Assembly: GCA_023384455.1 (NCBI GenBank)
Contig: JAHDWH010000005.1
Location: 13,437-65,972, forward strand
Direction: 5' to 3'
Length of the DNA: 52,536 nt
Source of the DNA: Caldilineaceae bacterium
GTDB taxonomy: Bacteria; Chloroflexota; Anaerolineae; Caldilineales; Caldilineaceae
In this document: positions 7,643 through 16,356 of the stretch, piece by piece
Layout: every line of letters starts with the position of its first letter
Numbering within the stretch: position 1 is the stretch's first letter
Position numbers and translations under genes: made by a program
The notes under the pieces: model-generated
Database searches by the model: none
What the model was told of the DNA's origin: nothing
The model's input: only the letters and a program-made list of their open reading frames with translations

Positions 7643-10600
7643 TCAGGCCAGCCCTGTCTCGACGACCCAGACGGCAATCTGGGTGCGGACGGAAAAGCCG
7701 AGTTTGGCCAGGATATGGGTTACGTAGTCCTCCACTGTCCGCTCGCTGAGAATGAGTGTCTCGGCAATGGCCCGGTTGGATTTGCCCTGGGCGATGAGGA
7801 GCGCCACCTCCCGCTCCCGACGGGTCAGGCCACCGGCGCTTTCCCTGGCGATTTGGAGCGGGGAGCGCGGGCGCGGCGTCGGCATCAGCCTGCTGGCCTG
7901 GTAGACGAAGTTGTCGCGCAACTCCCGATCAGAAACCGACGCGGCAATGCCATCCACCCCGGAGCGGGCGGCCACAAAAGCCTGGGCCGCGTCGGCGCTG
8001 CGCCGCTGGGCCTGGTAGAGCTTGCCCAACGCCAGATGCAGCGACCAGACAAAGCGGGGTGTAGCTTGCGCCTGGGCCGTCGCCAGGGCAGACTGGAATG
8101 TCGCTTCGGCCGCCTCCCATTGCCGGAGGGCGACCAGCCCTTCCCCGCGCACCTTTGCCAGATAGGGCACAGCGCCGATCACCTGCGCCTCATTCTCTGC
8201 CTGGGCAGCAAACAGCCGATCAACGATCTCGATAGCCAGCCCAGGATTGCCCTGGGCCAACGCTAATTCGGCCCGCGCCACCCAGACCCGCCGCTGGGCC
8301 AACGGTTGCAGCGGCAGTTCCGGGGTAAGCACGCTGTCGAGAAGCGCTTGCGCCTGGGCCAATTCGCCATCGGCAATCAACAGCAGGGCGAGATAGCCCG
8401 CGCCTTGCCGCAGATGAAAGAGCGAACCGATCTCTCTGGCCAGCCCCAGGGACTCTTCCAGATGGTATCGGGCCGCTGAAAAGGCCAGCAGGTCGCGGTA
8501 GAGGATGGCTAACGTGCGCTGGGCAAAGCAGATCCATTGGCGATGTTCGCTCTCCTGTGCGATAGACAACCCCTGCTGCACCCGCTCGATGGCCTGGCCA
8601 TACTGCCCCAAAGCACCCAGCACACTTCCCGATGCGATGAGGGCATAGGCTGTGCCCGTGCGCAGGCCAATCTCCCGGGCAATCTGAGCCGACCGTTCAC
8701 CCATTTGGGCGGCGTCGGCTGCGTCGATCCGGGCTGGCAGCACCGTATCGGTGGAGTAGCTCGGCCCACACAGGGATAGGGTGGTCAGGCTCGAAGCCAG
8801 GCTCTGGCGATCATCCAACTCTTGAAAAAGTGCAATCGCCTGTTGCAGATAGGCCGCACCCTGCACCGGATTACCTCCCAGATAGAGCATTAGCCCCAGG
8901 AGATCGAAGGTCTGTGCCAGCCCGGTTGCATCGTCCAACGTCTGAAAAATAGTCAGTGCCTCAAGATGGCAGCCCAGTGCTTCCTGGGGCTGTCCCAGGT
9001 TGAGATACCAGTTCCCCATCCGGTTCAACGTGTGGGCGAGAGGAGCCGGCTGAGGTGGTGTACCCGCTGCGCCATCATTCAATCGGCGCGCCAGAGCCAA
9101 TGCCTGTTGATAATAGCTCCCCGTGCGCTCATAACTACGCGATGTCCACAGCTGACCCAAGTCGAGCAAAAGCTGCCATTCTGCCCGCCGCGCATCTTCC
9201 CCAACTCCGCGGCCATCCCTTTCGCTGGTCTGTGTCAAAGCCAGCGCGGTTGAGAGATCGGTGTGGGCCAGATCGAATTCACCGACCGTCTCGTAAATCA
9301 ATCCACGCAGCCGATACAAAGAAATGAGCGAAGGGGGCTGGGTCAGGTGTTGCGCCGCCTGCAGGGCCCGGGTGAACTGTTCAATCGCCGCCCGGGGTGC
9401 ATAGAGCGCCTGTGCCCTTTCGCCAGCACGCCAGGCATAGTCGAAGGCTTTGGGCCACTCGCCCGCCTCGTAAAAGTGGTAGGCAAGTTCCGCAACCTGT
9501 GCCGCAGCGCCAGTGCGGGCGGAGGGATCGAACGTCCCGCCATAGATGCGCTCGCTGGCCGTGGCAATGGTGCGGTGCAAGGATTGGCGTTCCCTGCCCA
9601 GCAACCCGCTGTAGACCGCTTGCCGGGTCAACGCATGGCGAAAGGCGAACTGCTCGCTACCCTCTTCCACCACCAGTTGCGCCGCCACCATTTCCTTGAT
9701 CAGCGCCGCCAATTCGGCTTCAGCGTGCCCGGCCACCTCTTGCAGCAAAGCAAAATCGAAACGCCGCCCCACCACCGCCGCCAGTGTGAGCAGGTGGCGC
9801 GCTGCTGCCCCCAACTGCTGGGTACGCCGTCGCACCGCCTCCTGCACGCTGGGCGGAATATGCAACTCCTGCATGGACTTGCGCGTCCAGCCGTCATCCG
9901 CATAGAAAACTTCGCCCGCAGCCACCAGCACCTTCAACACCTCTTCAATAAAGAAGGGATTGCCTTCCGTCAGCGTATAGATTCTTTCGAGGAATTCGGT
10001 CCGCACAGGCCGTTGCAACTCAAAAATGGCCTGGAGCATCCCGTGAACATCCTGGCGGGAAAGGGATTTCACGACGATTTCGTGGCTCAGTCGTCCGCGC
10101 TCCAACTGAACCAGCCATTGACGCAGACTCGGCGATACTTCTTCGCTGCGATAGGTGGCTAACAGCAAAATCGGAAAGGTGGCCAGACGTCGGGCCAGGA
10201 GGTGCAGAAAATCGAGACTGGTCTCATCACACCACTGGAGGTCTTCCAGAATCAAGAGGAGGGGCCGGGCGCGTGGTGCTTGGGTCAAGTGTACCAAAAA
10301 TTGCACGAGAACTGCGAGCAGACGCCGTTTTTCCGCTTCAGAGTCCAGGGGAGGTGTGGGGCGCAGGTTGGCAATCGCCAGGCTCAATTCCGGCAACAGC
10401 TTGATGAGTTCGGCGGCCAGCTCGCCGAGCAGATCCGCCACGACCGCGCCCGATTGAGGCCCGACAAAGGCGCGCAGTGCGTCGATGAGGGGGGCATAGG
10501 GGAAGACCCCATCGCGCTCGAAACAATGGCCCGCCAGGATCGTCCACTGCTCCAGGGCAGCCTGCTGGCGGACTTCAGCCACCAGCCGGCTCTTGCCGAC

Positions 10601-10726
10601 GCCGGCTTCGCCGGCCAGCAGCACAACCGCTCCTCTGTCTTGCCCTACGGCGCGCAGAACTGTTTCCAGCGCTTCCACTTCCTGGCTGCGCCCGACGAGT
10701 ACGGGTGAAACAATTGCTCTGTGCAT
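7643..10726 (-). CDS. LuxR-family large ATP-binding regulator (AAA ATPase, TPR, C-terminal LuxR HTH)
   Basis: 1027 residues. The N terminus VGRSQEVEALE leads into Walker A AGEAGVGKS near residues 39-47, and LLLILEDLQWCDETSLDFL near 160 is the Walker B region of MalT/LAL-type ATPases. A long helical middle (about 400-950) has TPR-like repeats. The last 65 residues are a LuxR/GerE helix-turn-helix: LTRREREVALLIAQGKSNRA then LSERTVEDYVTHILAKLG. It likely activates transcription upon binding an inducer. The ATG at 10726 is chosen because GGAGG lies six bases upstream; the in-frame GTG two codons earlier abuts that site. No obvious target operon is adjacent; flanking genes are the VOC dioxygenase and a sulfotransferase. 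Confidence 0.9.
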   Translation of the reverse strand: MHRAIVSPVLVGRSQEVEALETVLRAVGQDRGAVVLLAGEAGVGKSRLVAEVRQQAALEQWTILAGHCFERDGVFPYAPLIDALRAFVGPQSGAVVADLLGELAAELIKLLPELSLAIANLRPTPPLDSEAEKRRLLAVLVQFLVHLTQAPRARPLLLILEDLQWCDETSLDFLHLLARRLATFPILLLATYRSEEVSPSLRQWLVQLERGRLSHEIVVKSLSRQDVHGMLQAIFELQRPVRTEFLERIYTLTEGNPFFIEEVLKVLVAAGEVFYADDGWTRKSMQELHIPPSVQEAVRRRTQQLGAAARHLLTLAAVVGRRFDFALLQEVAGHAEAELAALIKEMVAAQLVVEEGSEQFAFRHALTRQAVYSGLLGRERQSLHRTIATASERIYGGTFDPSARTGAAAQVAELAYHFYEAGEWPKAFDYAWRAGERAQALYAPRAAIEQFTRALQAAQHLTQPPSLISLYRLRGLIYETVGEFDLAHTDLSTALALTQTSERDGRGVGEDARRAEWQLLLDLGQLWTSRSYERTGSYYQQALALARRLNDGAAGTPPQPAPLAHTLNRMGNWYLNLGQPQEALGCHLEALTIFQTLDDATGLAQTFDLLGLMLYLGGNPVQGAAYLQQAIALFQELDDRQSLASSLTTLSLCGPSYSTDTVLPARIDAADAAQMGERSAQIAREIGLRTGTAYALIASGSVLGALGQYGQAIERVQQGLSIAQESEHRQWICFAQRTLAILYRDLLAFSAARYHLEESLGLAREIGSLFHLRQGAGYLALLLIADGELAQAQALLDSVLTPELPLQPLAQRRVWVARAELALAQGNPGLAIEIVDRLFAAQAENEAQVIGAVPYLAKVRGEGLVALRQWEAAEATFQSALATAQAQATPRFVWSLHLALGKLYQAQRRSADAAQAFVAARSGVDGIAASVSDRELRDNFVYQASRLMPTPRPRSPLQIARESAGGLTRREREVALLIAQGKSNRAIAETLILSERTVEDYVTHILAKLGFSVRTQIAVWVVETGLA

Positions 10727-11052
10727 GGCCACCCTCCAATGCTCATAACCAGATGATTTTGGGTGGTAGAATTATATCAGATTCCCGTAGGGCCGAAAAC
10801 AGCGATCTCAGCGTACCTCAACCCAGCCCCCCGTTCATCGGAAACAAGCGCCCCATCGATCAGCCGCTGCGCCTGCCAGCCGTCATAAAAGCTGGGGGCA
10901 ACAGTCTGCCCAGCCAGAATGGAACTGACAAAGCTGTTTCTCCCCTTCTGAAAGTATAAGGACATGGATTTCCACGGATAGAATGGATTCACACGGCTCT
11001 GTGAAGTCGGCGCTTTCTGCGCAATCTGCGGCCCGCCAACGGCCTGCTTCGC
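10727..11052. other. Region upstream of the LuxR-type regulator
   Basis: 326 bases between the regulator and the sulfotransferase. It carries the remains of an oxidoreductase C terminus (10777-10941) and, around 10968-10985, a short ATGGATTTCCACGGATA stretch resembling family C repeat arms. No intact gene was seen. Confidence 0.55.
10777..10941 (-). pseudogene. Remnant of a Gfo/Idh/MocA oxidoreductase C terminus
   Basis: The minus-strand reading NSFVSSILAGQTVAPSFYDG, continued by WQAQRLIDGALVSDERG, closely matches the C-terminal end of Gfo/Idh/MocA oxidoreductases, where xFVxAIxxGxPVxPSFxDGxxAQxxxDAxxxSxxxG is typical. About 55 residues survive and then run to a stop codon. No N-terminal Rossmann domain is found upstream in any frame before the sulfotransferase gene, so this is a decayed or recombined gene end rather than a functional protein. 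It indicates a deletion or rearrangement between the regulator and the sulfotransferase. Confidence 0.6.
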
Positions 11053-11991
11053 TCAAAGCGCGGCCCGTCCCTGTTCCAGCCAGGCCCGGCATTCGTGGGT
11101 TAGCAACTGAGAGACTTTCTCCTCATACAGCGCCAACTCCTTCGCTCTCAGCACCTCTTTCCAGCGGCCATTCGTGCCTTTGAAGAAGAAGGTCTTTGCA
11201 CCTTCTGTAAAAGCGGAAGGCTTATTGTCTTCGTCTTGCAGCGCACGTTCACGCATGGCATCAAAAGTCACAGCCTGCACGATCTCTGGCAGTGCATCCT
11301 CATTCAGTGGGATGTTCAGAAAGTCGGCCACCCGTTCTATTTCGCCGCCCAGATCGTCGAGAAGGTCGTTGTAGTGAACGAAGAGAATGTTGGGCAAATG
11401 GCGATAAGCCCACCAGGTACGCGTGTGGTGCCGATTTCCCCAATAGGGATAGCCTTCACTTTCCCACGGAAACCAGCCCCGGGTGATCCACTCTTGCCAA
11501 AATTTGTGGATATCCTGTGGACATGGCGGCATGGGATTGCCTACCCGCTCTGGAATGCTGTTGAGCATTTCGAGAAATCCGGGTGTGTAATTGCTGTGGT
11601 GGTTCCAAAGCGACATAAAGACATCCCGTGTATCCCGGGCAACTACAATGTATTGTACCTGCGGGAAAAATGGCAGCCCATCCACAGGCAGATGCGACTT
11701 GACAAAGCGGCGATGTTGCTGGGCCTCCAACTTGCCGATCCGTTCGTCGAGAGGACCCCAGCGCGGCTCAAACCAGACGGAGGCACTGCGCGGCTGAGAG
11801 TCAGCACCTTCAGGCACTGTCTGACCCCGAAAGATCAACTGTGCTACGATCTCCAGCATCCAGGTTGTGCCCGATTTAAGCGAAGTGGAGATGACAATAT
11901 CGTCGGACCGGGGCTGATAACAGTTCCAGCGGGTGCTGTCCAGCGTGTGGTTCTGGTAGATGCGGGTGAGGGTGGGGAGCAGATCAGACAT
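11053..11991 (-). CDS. PAPS-dependent sulfotransferase domain protein
   Basis: 312 residues of the Sulfotransfer_1 fold, which moves sulfate from PAPS to a hydroxyl or amine. The 5'-phosphosulfate loop is STSLKSGTTWMLEIV near residues 34-48. The 3'-phosphate-binding segment is YIVVARDTRDVFMSLWNHHS around residue 115, and the C-terminal FFFKGTNGRWKEVL matches the RKGxxGDWK loop of cytosolic sulfotransferases. The ATG at 11991 is preceded by AGGAGAAAATCTT; an in-frame extension upstream lacks such a site. There is no signal peptide. The substrate cannot be predicted. The gene stands alone between a pseudogene remnant and the divergent BTAD-STAND regulator. Confidence 0.88.
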   Translation of the reverse strand: MSDLLPTLTRIYQNHTLDSTRWNCYQPRSDDIVISTSLKSGTTWMLEIVAQLIFRGQTVPEGADSQPRSASVWFEPRWGPLDERIGKLEAQQHRRFVKSHLPVDGLPFFPQVQYIVVARDTRDVFMSLWNHHSNYTPGFLEMLNSIPERVGNPMPPCPQDIHKFWQEWITRGWFPWESEGYPYWGNRHHTRTWWAYRHLPNILFVHYNDLLDDLGGEIERVADFLNIPLNEDALPEIVQAVTFDAMRERALQDEDNKPSAFTEGAKTFFFKGTNGRWKEVLRAKELALYEEKVSQLLTHECRAWLEQGRAAL

Positions 11992-12139
11992 AAGATTTTC
12001 TCCTGGCGAGTGGTGTGGTGGGGGGTGAACTGGTAGTAAAACTGGTTCACGCACCACGCACTGCGGCTCTTCTCAGCGTCCCTGCGTTTCTGGGGGAGAT
12101 TTCCCACCACGGAAACGCAAGTTGGCTCTTTACGACGAA

Positions 12140-12168
12140 TTGTGTAATAGCGGCTTGTCCTGTATGAT
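12140..12168 (+). promoter_or_regulatory. Candidate sigma70-type promoter for the BTAD-STAND regulator
   Basis: TTGTGT (12140-12145) and TATGAT (12163-12168) are spaced by 17 bases, 59 bases before the ATG at 12228. The -10 box is close to consensus and the -35 box is moderate. Confidence 0.5.
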
Positions 12169-12227
12169 AGCTTGCAATCGTTTCAAATTCGTTTCAACCG
12201 CACAGACCGTGGCTGGAAAACCATTTC

Positions 12228-15200
12228 ATGCGCGTTCCCAATGGGCAAGACGCTGAAACGGAATCGCTTTCCATCCTGTCGATCCGCACTTTGGGCGGCG
12301 CGGCTGTGGATGTGCGCCCTGGATTCTCAGCCAATTCCTCCCCCCTGCACTTTGAAACCCGCACCACCGCAGCGCTCCTCCTCTACTTGGCCTGCCAGGG
12401 ACGAGCGGTCAGCCGGGATGGGCTGGCTGAACTGCTCTGGCCCGAACGCAGCCAGGCCCAGGCCCGCGCCAATCTGCGCCTGGCCCTGCACCGTCTGCGC
12501 CGTCAGATCGATCCCTTCCTGCTCATCACTCGACAGAGTGTGGGACTCAACCCCAATGCTGCTATCGAAGTGGACGTAACCGCTTTTGAAAGCCACCTGG
12601 CCGCAGGTCAACTCGACCTGGCCACCGCCCGCTACCGGGGCGACTTTCTCGACGGCTTCTTTCTGGACGACAGCCCTGCCTTTGAGCAGTGGGCGCTGCT
12701 GGAACGGGAACGGCTGCGCACCCTCGCTTTGGCTGCCTGGCAGCAAACCATCGAGCAGAGGATGGCCGACGGTCAACACCAGGCGGGGATCGAGAGCGGG
12801 CAACGGCTGCTCCAACTCGACCCCCTGCATGAACCGACCCACCGTCAACTCATGCGCCTGCTGGCCCAGACCGGCCAACGCAGCGCTGCCCTGGCCCAGT
12901 ACGAAAGCTGCCGCCACCTCCTGGCAAGCGAGCTGGATGTCCCACCGGATGAAGCGACGACGGCGTTGGCGGAACAGATTCGTTCCGGCCAGCTTGACAA
13001 GGTGAAGGGGTGGCAGGGTGAAAAGGTGACAGACATTTCACCCCCTCACCCTGTCACCTTTTCACCTCTTCACAACCTCCCTCCCCAATCCACCTCCTTC
13101 ATTGGCCGCAGCGCGGAGCTGGCCCAGATCGAACAATTGCTGATCAATCCCGACTGCCGCCTGCTGACGCTGCTGGGCGTGGGCGGCATTGGCAAGACCC
13201 GCCTCGCTGTGGAAGCCGCCAGGCGGATTTCCGATTCTGCAACGTCTCTGTCGGTCAAGCTTCCGTCGCCCGTCTCAAATCCCCAGTCTCCAATCCCTAC
13301 TCCCCTCTTCCCCGACGGCGTCTGCTTTGTTCCTTTGGCTCCCATCGGCAGCGCCGCGCTGGTGACAGTCGCCATCGCCCAGAGTTTGGGCATTCAGACG
13401 ACCGGCAACGACCTGTTGGCCCAGGTCGCCCACTATTTGCAGCACCGGCAACTGCTGCTGCTGCTGGACAATTTCGACCATCTGGTGGATGAGGCCGAGA
13501 CCGTAGCCCACCTGCTCCAACGCGCGCCCCGTCTCAAAGTGCTGATCACCTCCCGGCAACGGCTGGCTATCCTGGAAGAGTGGCTGCTGCCTGTCAGCGG
13601 TCTTTCCAGCAATGCGGGGCTGGGCGACGAGGCCGGGCAGCTATTTCTGCGCAGCGCCCAGCGGGTGAAGCCGGATTTTGTGGTTGACGGCCAGGAGGAG
13701 ATCATTCGTTCCATCTGTCAACAGGTGGAGGGAATGCCCCTGGCCCTGGAACTGGCGGCCAGTTGGGTGCGGATGATGCCCTGTTGGGCCATCGCCCAAC
13801 AGATAGCCCACAGTCTCGATTTCCTGACGACCGGCGTGCGCAATCTGCCCGAACGCCACCGCAGTTTGCGCACGCTCTTTGACCAGTCCTGGCAGATGCT
13901 CTCCGACGAAGAACAGTCTCTCTTGCGCCGGGTCAGCCTCTTTCGCGGCGGTTGGCGAATGGAAGAAGCCGAGTTGGTGGCGGAAGCCACACCCCTGCTG
14001 CTGGGCGGGCTGATCGACAAAGCGCTGGTACGCACAGATTCCCACGGGCGCTTCAATATGCACGAACTGGTCCGCCAGTACGCCGCCGAGCAGTTGGAAG
14101 CCAGCGGGGAGGGCGAACTTCTGGGGCGTCGCCATTTCATCGCCTACTTGCAGTTTGCGCGCGCGGCGGATGCCCGACTACGCGGTCCATCCGCTGCCAT
14201 CTGGTATGCTCGCATGGAGGCCGAACGGGACAACATCCGCGCGGCCTGGGCGTGGGCGCTGACAACAGAGAACTTTGTGGATGCAGCCTGGCTGGGGGTC
14301 GCCCTCAGCCACTTTTGGAGTGTCCACCTGAATTTCCAGGAAGCGACCTTCTGGTTCGAGCAGCTATTGCCCCATCGCCAGGGCTTGCCCCAGGATCTGC
14401 GCCTGGCGATTCTGCTGGCGCTCTATCACTTCTGGCGGGGACAGGACGATTTCGGCTCGATTGATGGCTATATGGACGAACTGCGCCAACTTCAGGCGGA
14501 GTCCACCAACAGATGTTTACAGGCGGTGGCCTGGCGCTGTATGGCGGTGGCCTCGGCAGATTTTGCCCAGGCCGTCACCCATTGGGATCGCTGTATGGGG
14601 TTGTTGCGGGAGGTAGGCAACCCACTGCCTGTGGACAACAGCTACAGCGCCTACAGCGATGGCGTCTATCAATTGGCCTTTGCCCTCTTTCGTTACGCCC
14701 TCCGCCTGATCGATACGGGCGACTACAGCGCAGCCGAACGGCTCTCCGCCGAGAGTCTGGCCCTCTTTCGCCGCCGGGGGAATCGGGATTATATTGTCGC
14801 GCCCCTGGGCAGCCTGGGGCGGCTGGCCCTGCTGCGGGGTGATCTGGCCCAGGCCCGCCTGCTCCTGACAGAGGCGGGCACCGTCGCCAGAAGCGTGGGC
14901 AATGTGCTGGGGCTGATCGACTGGCTGCCCCGGTTGGCCATCGTCACCCTTTATAGTGGCAACGCTGCGGAAGCTGAGCGGCTCTTGCAAGAAAGCCTGG
15001 GCCTCAGCCGCACCATCAACAGCCCGATGTACCTGGCCTGGAACTACACCTATCTGGCCGAGACGGCTCTGTGGCAGGGCAAGCACGAGCAGGCCGGGCA
15101 ATGGCTGGCACAAGCCTTGACCCTCCATGCCAACCCCCGCTGGATTCGGACCGAAACGGTGGACTGTCTCTGGGTAGCGGCGCGTCTGGCAACGGCCCAG

Positions 15201-15419
15201 GGGCAGTACCAACGGGCGGCCACATTCTTTGGGCTGGCGGAGCAGACAGGCAGTCGCATTCGTTATGCGCCTGCCGCTCCGGTACGTCCCCTCAATGACG
15301 CCGCACTGGTCACAGTGCAGGCCGGGCTGGAGCCGGCAGTCTTCGCCGCAGCCTTTGCCGCCGGGCAGCAGATGACGTTGGCGGAGGCGCAACGGGTAGC
15401 AGAATATGTGGTACAATAA
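12228..15419 (+). CDS. SARP/BTAD-type STAND ATPase transcriptional regulator
   Basis: 1063 residues. Residues about 15-95 form an OmpR-like winged helix (AALLLYLACQGRAVSRDGLA, LLWPERS). They are followed by a bacterial transcriptional activation domain to about 245, ending with LLQLDPLHEPTHRQLMRLLA and YESCRHLLASELDVPPDEAT. Near 316-324 is Walker A GVGGIGKTR, with LLLLLDNFDHLVDEAE as Walker B and GMPLALELAASWVRMM as the STAND helical signature. The rest is TPR-like. Two stretches look inserted: residues about 257-280 are encoded by a palindromic repeat (13017-13066), and a Pro/Ser-rich run of about 25 residues separates Walker A from FPDGVCFVPLAP. Both sit in linkers, so the protein may remain functional. 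The ribosome site is weak (GGAAAA). Confidence 0.88.
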   Translation: MRVPNGQDAETESLSILSIRTLGGAAVDVRPGFSANSSPLHFETRTTAALLLYLACQGRAVSRDGLAELLWPERSQAQARANLRLALHRLRRQIDPFLLITRQSVGLNPNAAIEVDVTAFESHLAAGQLDLATARYRGDFLDGFFLDDSPAFEQWALLERERLRTLALAAWQQTIEQRMADGQHQAGIESGQRLLQLDPLHEPTHRQLMRLLAQTGQRSAALAQYESCRHLLASELDVPPDEATTALAEQIRSGQLDKVKGWQGEKVTDISPPHPVTFSPLHNLPPQSTSFIGRSAELAQIEQLLINPDCRLLTLLGVGGIGKTRLAVEAARRISDSATSLSVKLPSPVSNPQSPIPTPLFPDGVCFVPLAPIGSAALVTVAIAQSLGIQTTGNDLLAQVAHYLQHRQLLLLLDNFDHLVDEAETVAHLLQRAPRLKVLITSRQRLAILEEWLLPVSGLSSNAGLGDEAGQLFLRSAQRVKPDFVVDGQEEIIRSICQQVEGMPLALELAASWVRMMPCWAIAQQIAHSLDFLTTGVRNLPERHRSLRTLFDQSWQMLSDEEQSLLRRVSLFRGGWRMEEAELVAEATPLLLGGLIDKALVRTDSHGRFNMHELVRQYAAEQLEASGEGELLGRRHFIAYLQFARAADARLRGPSAAIWYARMEAERDNIRAAWAWALTTENFVDAAWLGVALSHFWSVHLNFQEATFWFEQLLPHRQGLPQDLRLAILLALYHFWRGQDDFGSIDGYMDELRQLQAESTNRCLQAVAWRCMAVASADFAQAVTHWDRCMGLLREVGNPLPVDNSYSAYSDGVYQLAFALFRYALRLIDTGDYSAAERLSAESLALFRRRGNRDYIVAPLGSLGRLALLRGDLAQARLLLTEAGTVARSVGNVLGLIDWLPRLAIVTLYSGNAAEAERLLQESLGLSRTINSPMYLAWNYTYLAETALWQGKHEQAGQWLAQALTLHANPRWIRTETVDCLWVAARLATAQGQYQRAATFFGLAEQTGSRIRYAPAAPVRPLNDAALVTVQAGLEPAVFAAAFAAGQQMTLAEAQRVAEYVVQ
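13017..13066. repeat. Inverted repeat inside the BTAD-STAND coding sequence
   Basis: ggtgaaaaggtgacag (13017-13032) and ctgtcaccttttcacc (13051-13066) are perfect 16-base inverted arms around an 18-base spacer. They fall in frame in the linker between the BTAD and ATPase domains. The composition resembles the intergenic palindromes at 17004-17062 and 33375-33410. Confidence 0.7.
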
Positions 15420-15486
15420 GAAGAATTCGAATACCCGTGTAGAATTGATTGATGAAGTCAGCCAGACTTGATAGGGGAAGGAATTT

Positions 15487-16320
15487 ATGCAACCAACTCT
15501 GACTCTTGAAGAAGTGGAAGAGATGATTCTAGCCCGTTTGCCGGGCATATTGGAACAGGACCCAAACTTCGTCACCTTTGTCGAAGGCATTGTGGCCGAG
15601 AAGTTTCCCCGGCGCGATGAATTTGCGCGTTTGTTGGATGAGGTGCGCGAGCATCGTGTGGAAACCGCCCAACAATCCCAGCGGGTCGAACAACGCGTCG
15701 AGCGGGTTGAAGATCGTGTCGAACGGGTCGAACAGCGTGTCGAGCGGGTTGACCAGCAACTTCAAGAACACCGGGCGGAAACGACTGCGCAATTTCAACG
15801 TGTCGATCAGCGTTTTGAGCAGGTCGATCAGCGCTTTGAGCAGGTCGATCAGCGTTTTGAGCAGGTCGACCTGCGTTTTGAACAGGTCGATCAGCGTTTT
15901 GAGCAGGTCGATCAGCGCTTTGTCGATTTGACCCAGCGGATGGAAGATGGTTTCCGCAACGTACAAATCAGCATCGACCGCCTGGGACAACGGTGGGGCA
16001 TTCGCAATGAATCCATCTTTCGGCAGACTATGCGCGAAGTGTTGGAAAAGTCCTTTGACACCAGAGTGGAAGAACGCCTCATCGCTGGTGAGCAGTTCGA
16101 CTGTGTGATCATTGGCACGGCACACATTTTGATCGAAATTTCCGCCAGCGTGGGCAAGGACATCCTCAAGAAGATGGAACGCAAGCGCCAATTGTATATG
16201 GACGAAACGGGGGTTGTGCCGGCGCGTTTTCTGTTAGCGGTGGGGTCCATCCACAGTCAGAGAGCGAATGCCTTGCGTAACGCCGGCTTTGAAGTGATCG
16301 AACCAGAAAGCGACGAGTAA
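15487..16320 (+). CDS. Coiled-coil protein with C-terminal DUF3782 / PD-(D/E)XK-like domain
   Basis: 277 residues. Residues about 50-105 contain RVEQRVE/RVEDRVE-type heptads, and residues 108-142 contain five QRFEQVD heptads encoded by a 21-base tandem repeat. Together they form one long coiled coil. The C-terminal part, LGQRWGIRNESIFRQTMREV then EQFDCVIIGTAHILIEISAS, resembles the DUF3782 domain, a degenerate PD-(D/E)XK nuclease fold. The usual E-x-K of the active site appears as EIS, so catalysis is doubtful. Function is unknown; such proteins are common in filamentous bacteria and are often multicopy. GGGAAGGAATTT precedes the ATG. It lies 67 bases after the BTAD-STAND gene on the same strand. 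Confidence 0.75.
   Translation: MQPTLTLEEVEEMILARLPGILEQDPNFVTFVEGIVAEKFPRRDEFARLLDEVREHRVETAQQSQRVEQRVERVEDRVERVEQRVERVDQQLQEHRAETTAQFQRVDQRFEQVDQRFEQVDQRFEQVDLRFEQVDQRFEQVDQRFVDLTQRMEDGFRNVQISIDRLGQRWGIRNESIFRQTMREVLEKSFDTRVEERLIAGEQFDCVIIGTAHILIEISASVGKDILKKMERKRQLYMDETGVVPARFLLAVGSIHSQRANALRNAGFEVIEPESDE
15808..15912 (+). repeat. 21-base tandem repeat encoding QRFEQVD heptads
   Basis: Five consecutive 21-base units (cagcgttttgagcaggtcga followed by t, with small variations) and a sixth partial unit. Each encodes one heptad of the coiled coil; one unit reads LRFEQVD. Confidence 0.85.
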
Positions 16321-16356
16321 GTTTTGATCGATTTGACTCTTCTTTTACTTCCCTCC

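Noticed and set aside
15808..15912. Possible CRISPR array in the 21-base repeats
   Set aside because: Units are contiguous without spacers and encode coiled-coil heptads in frame.
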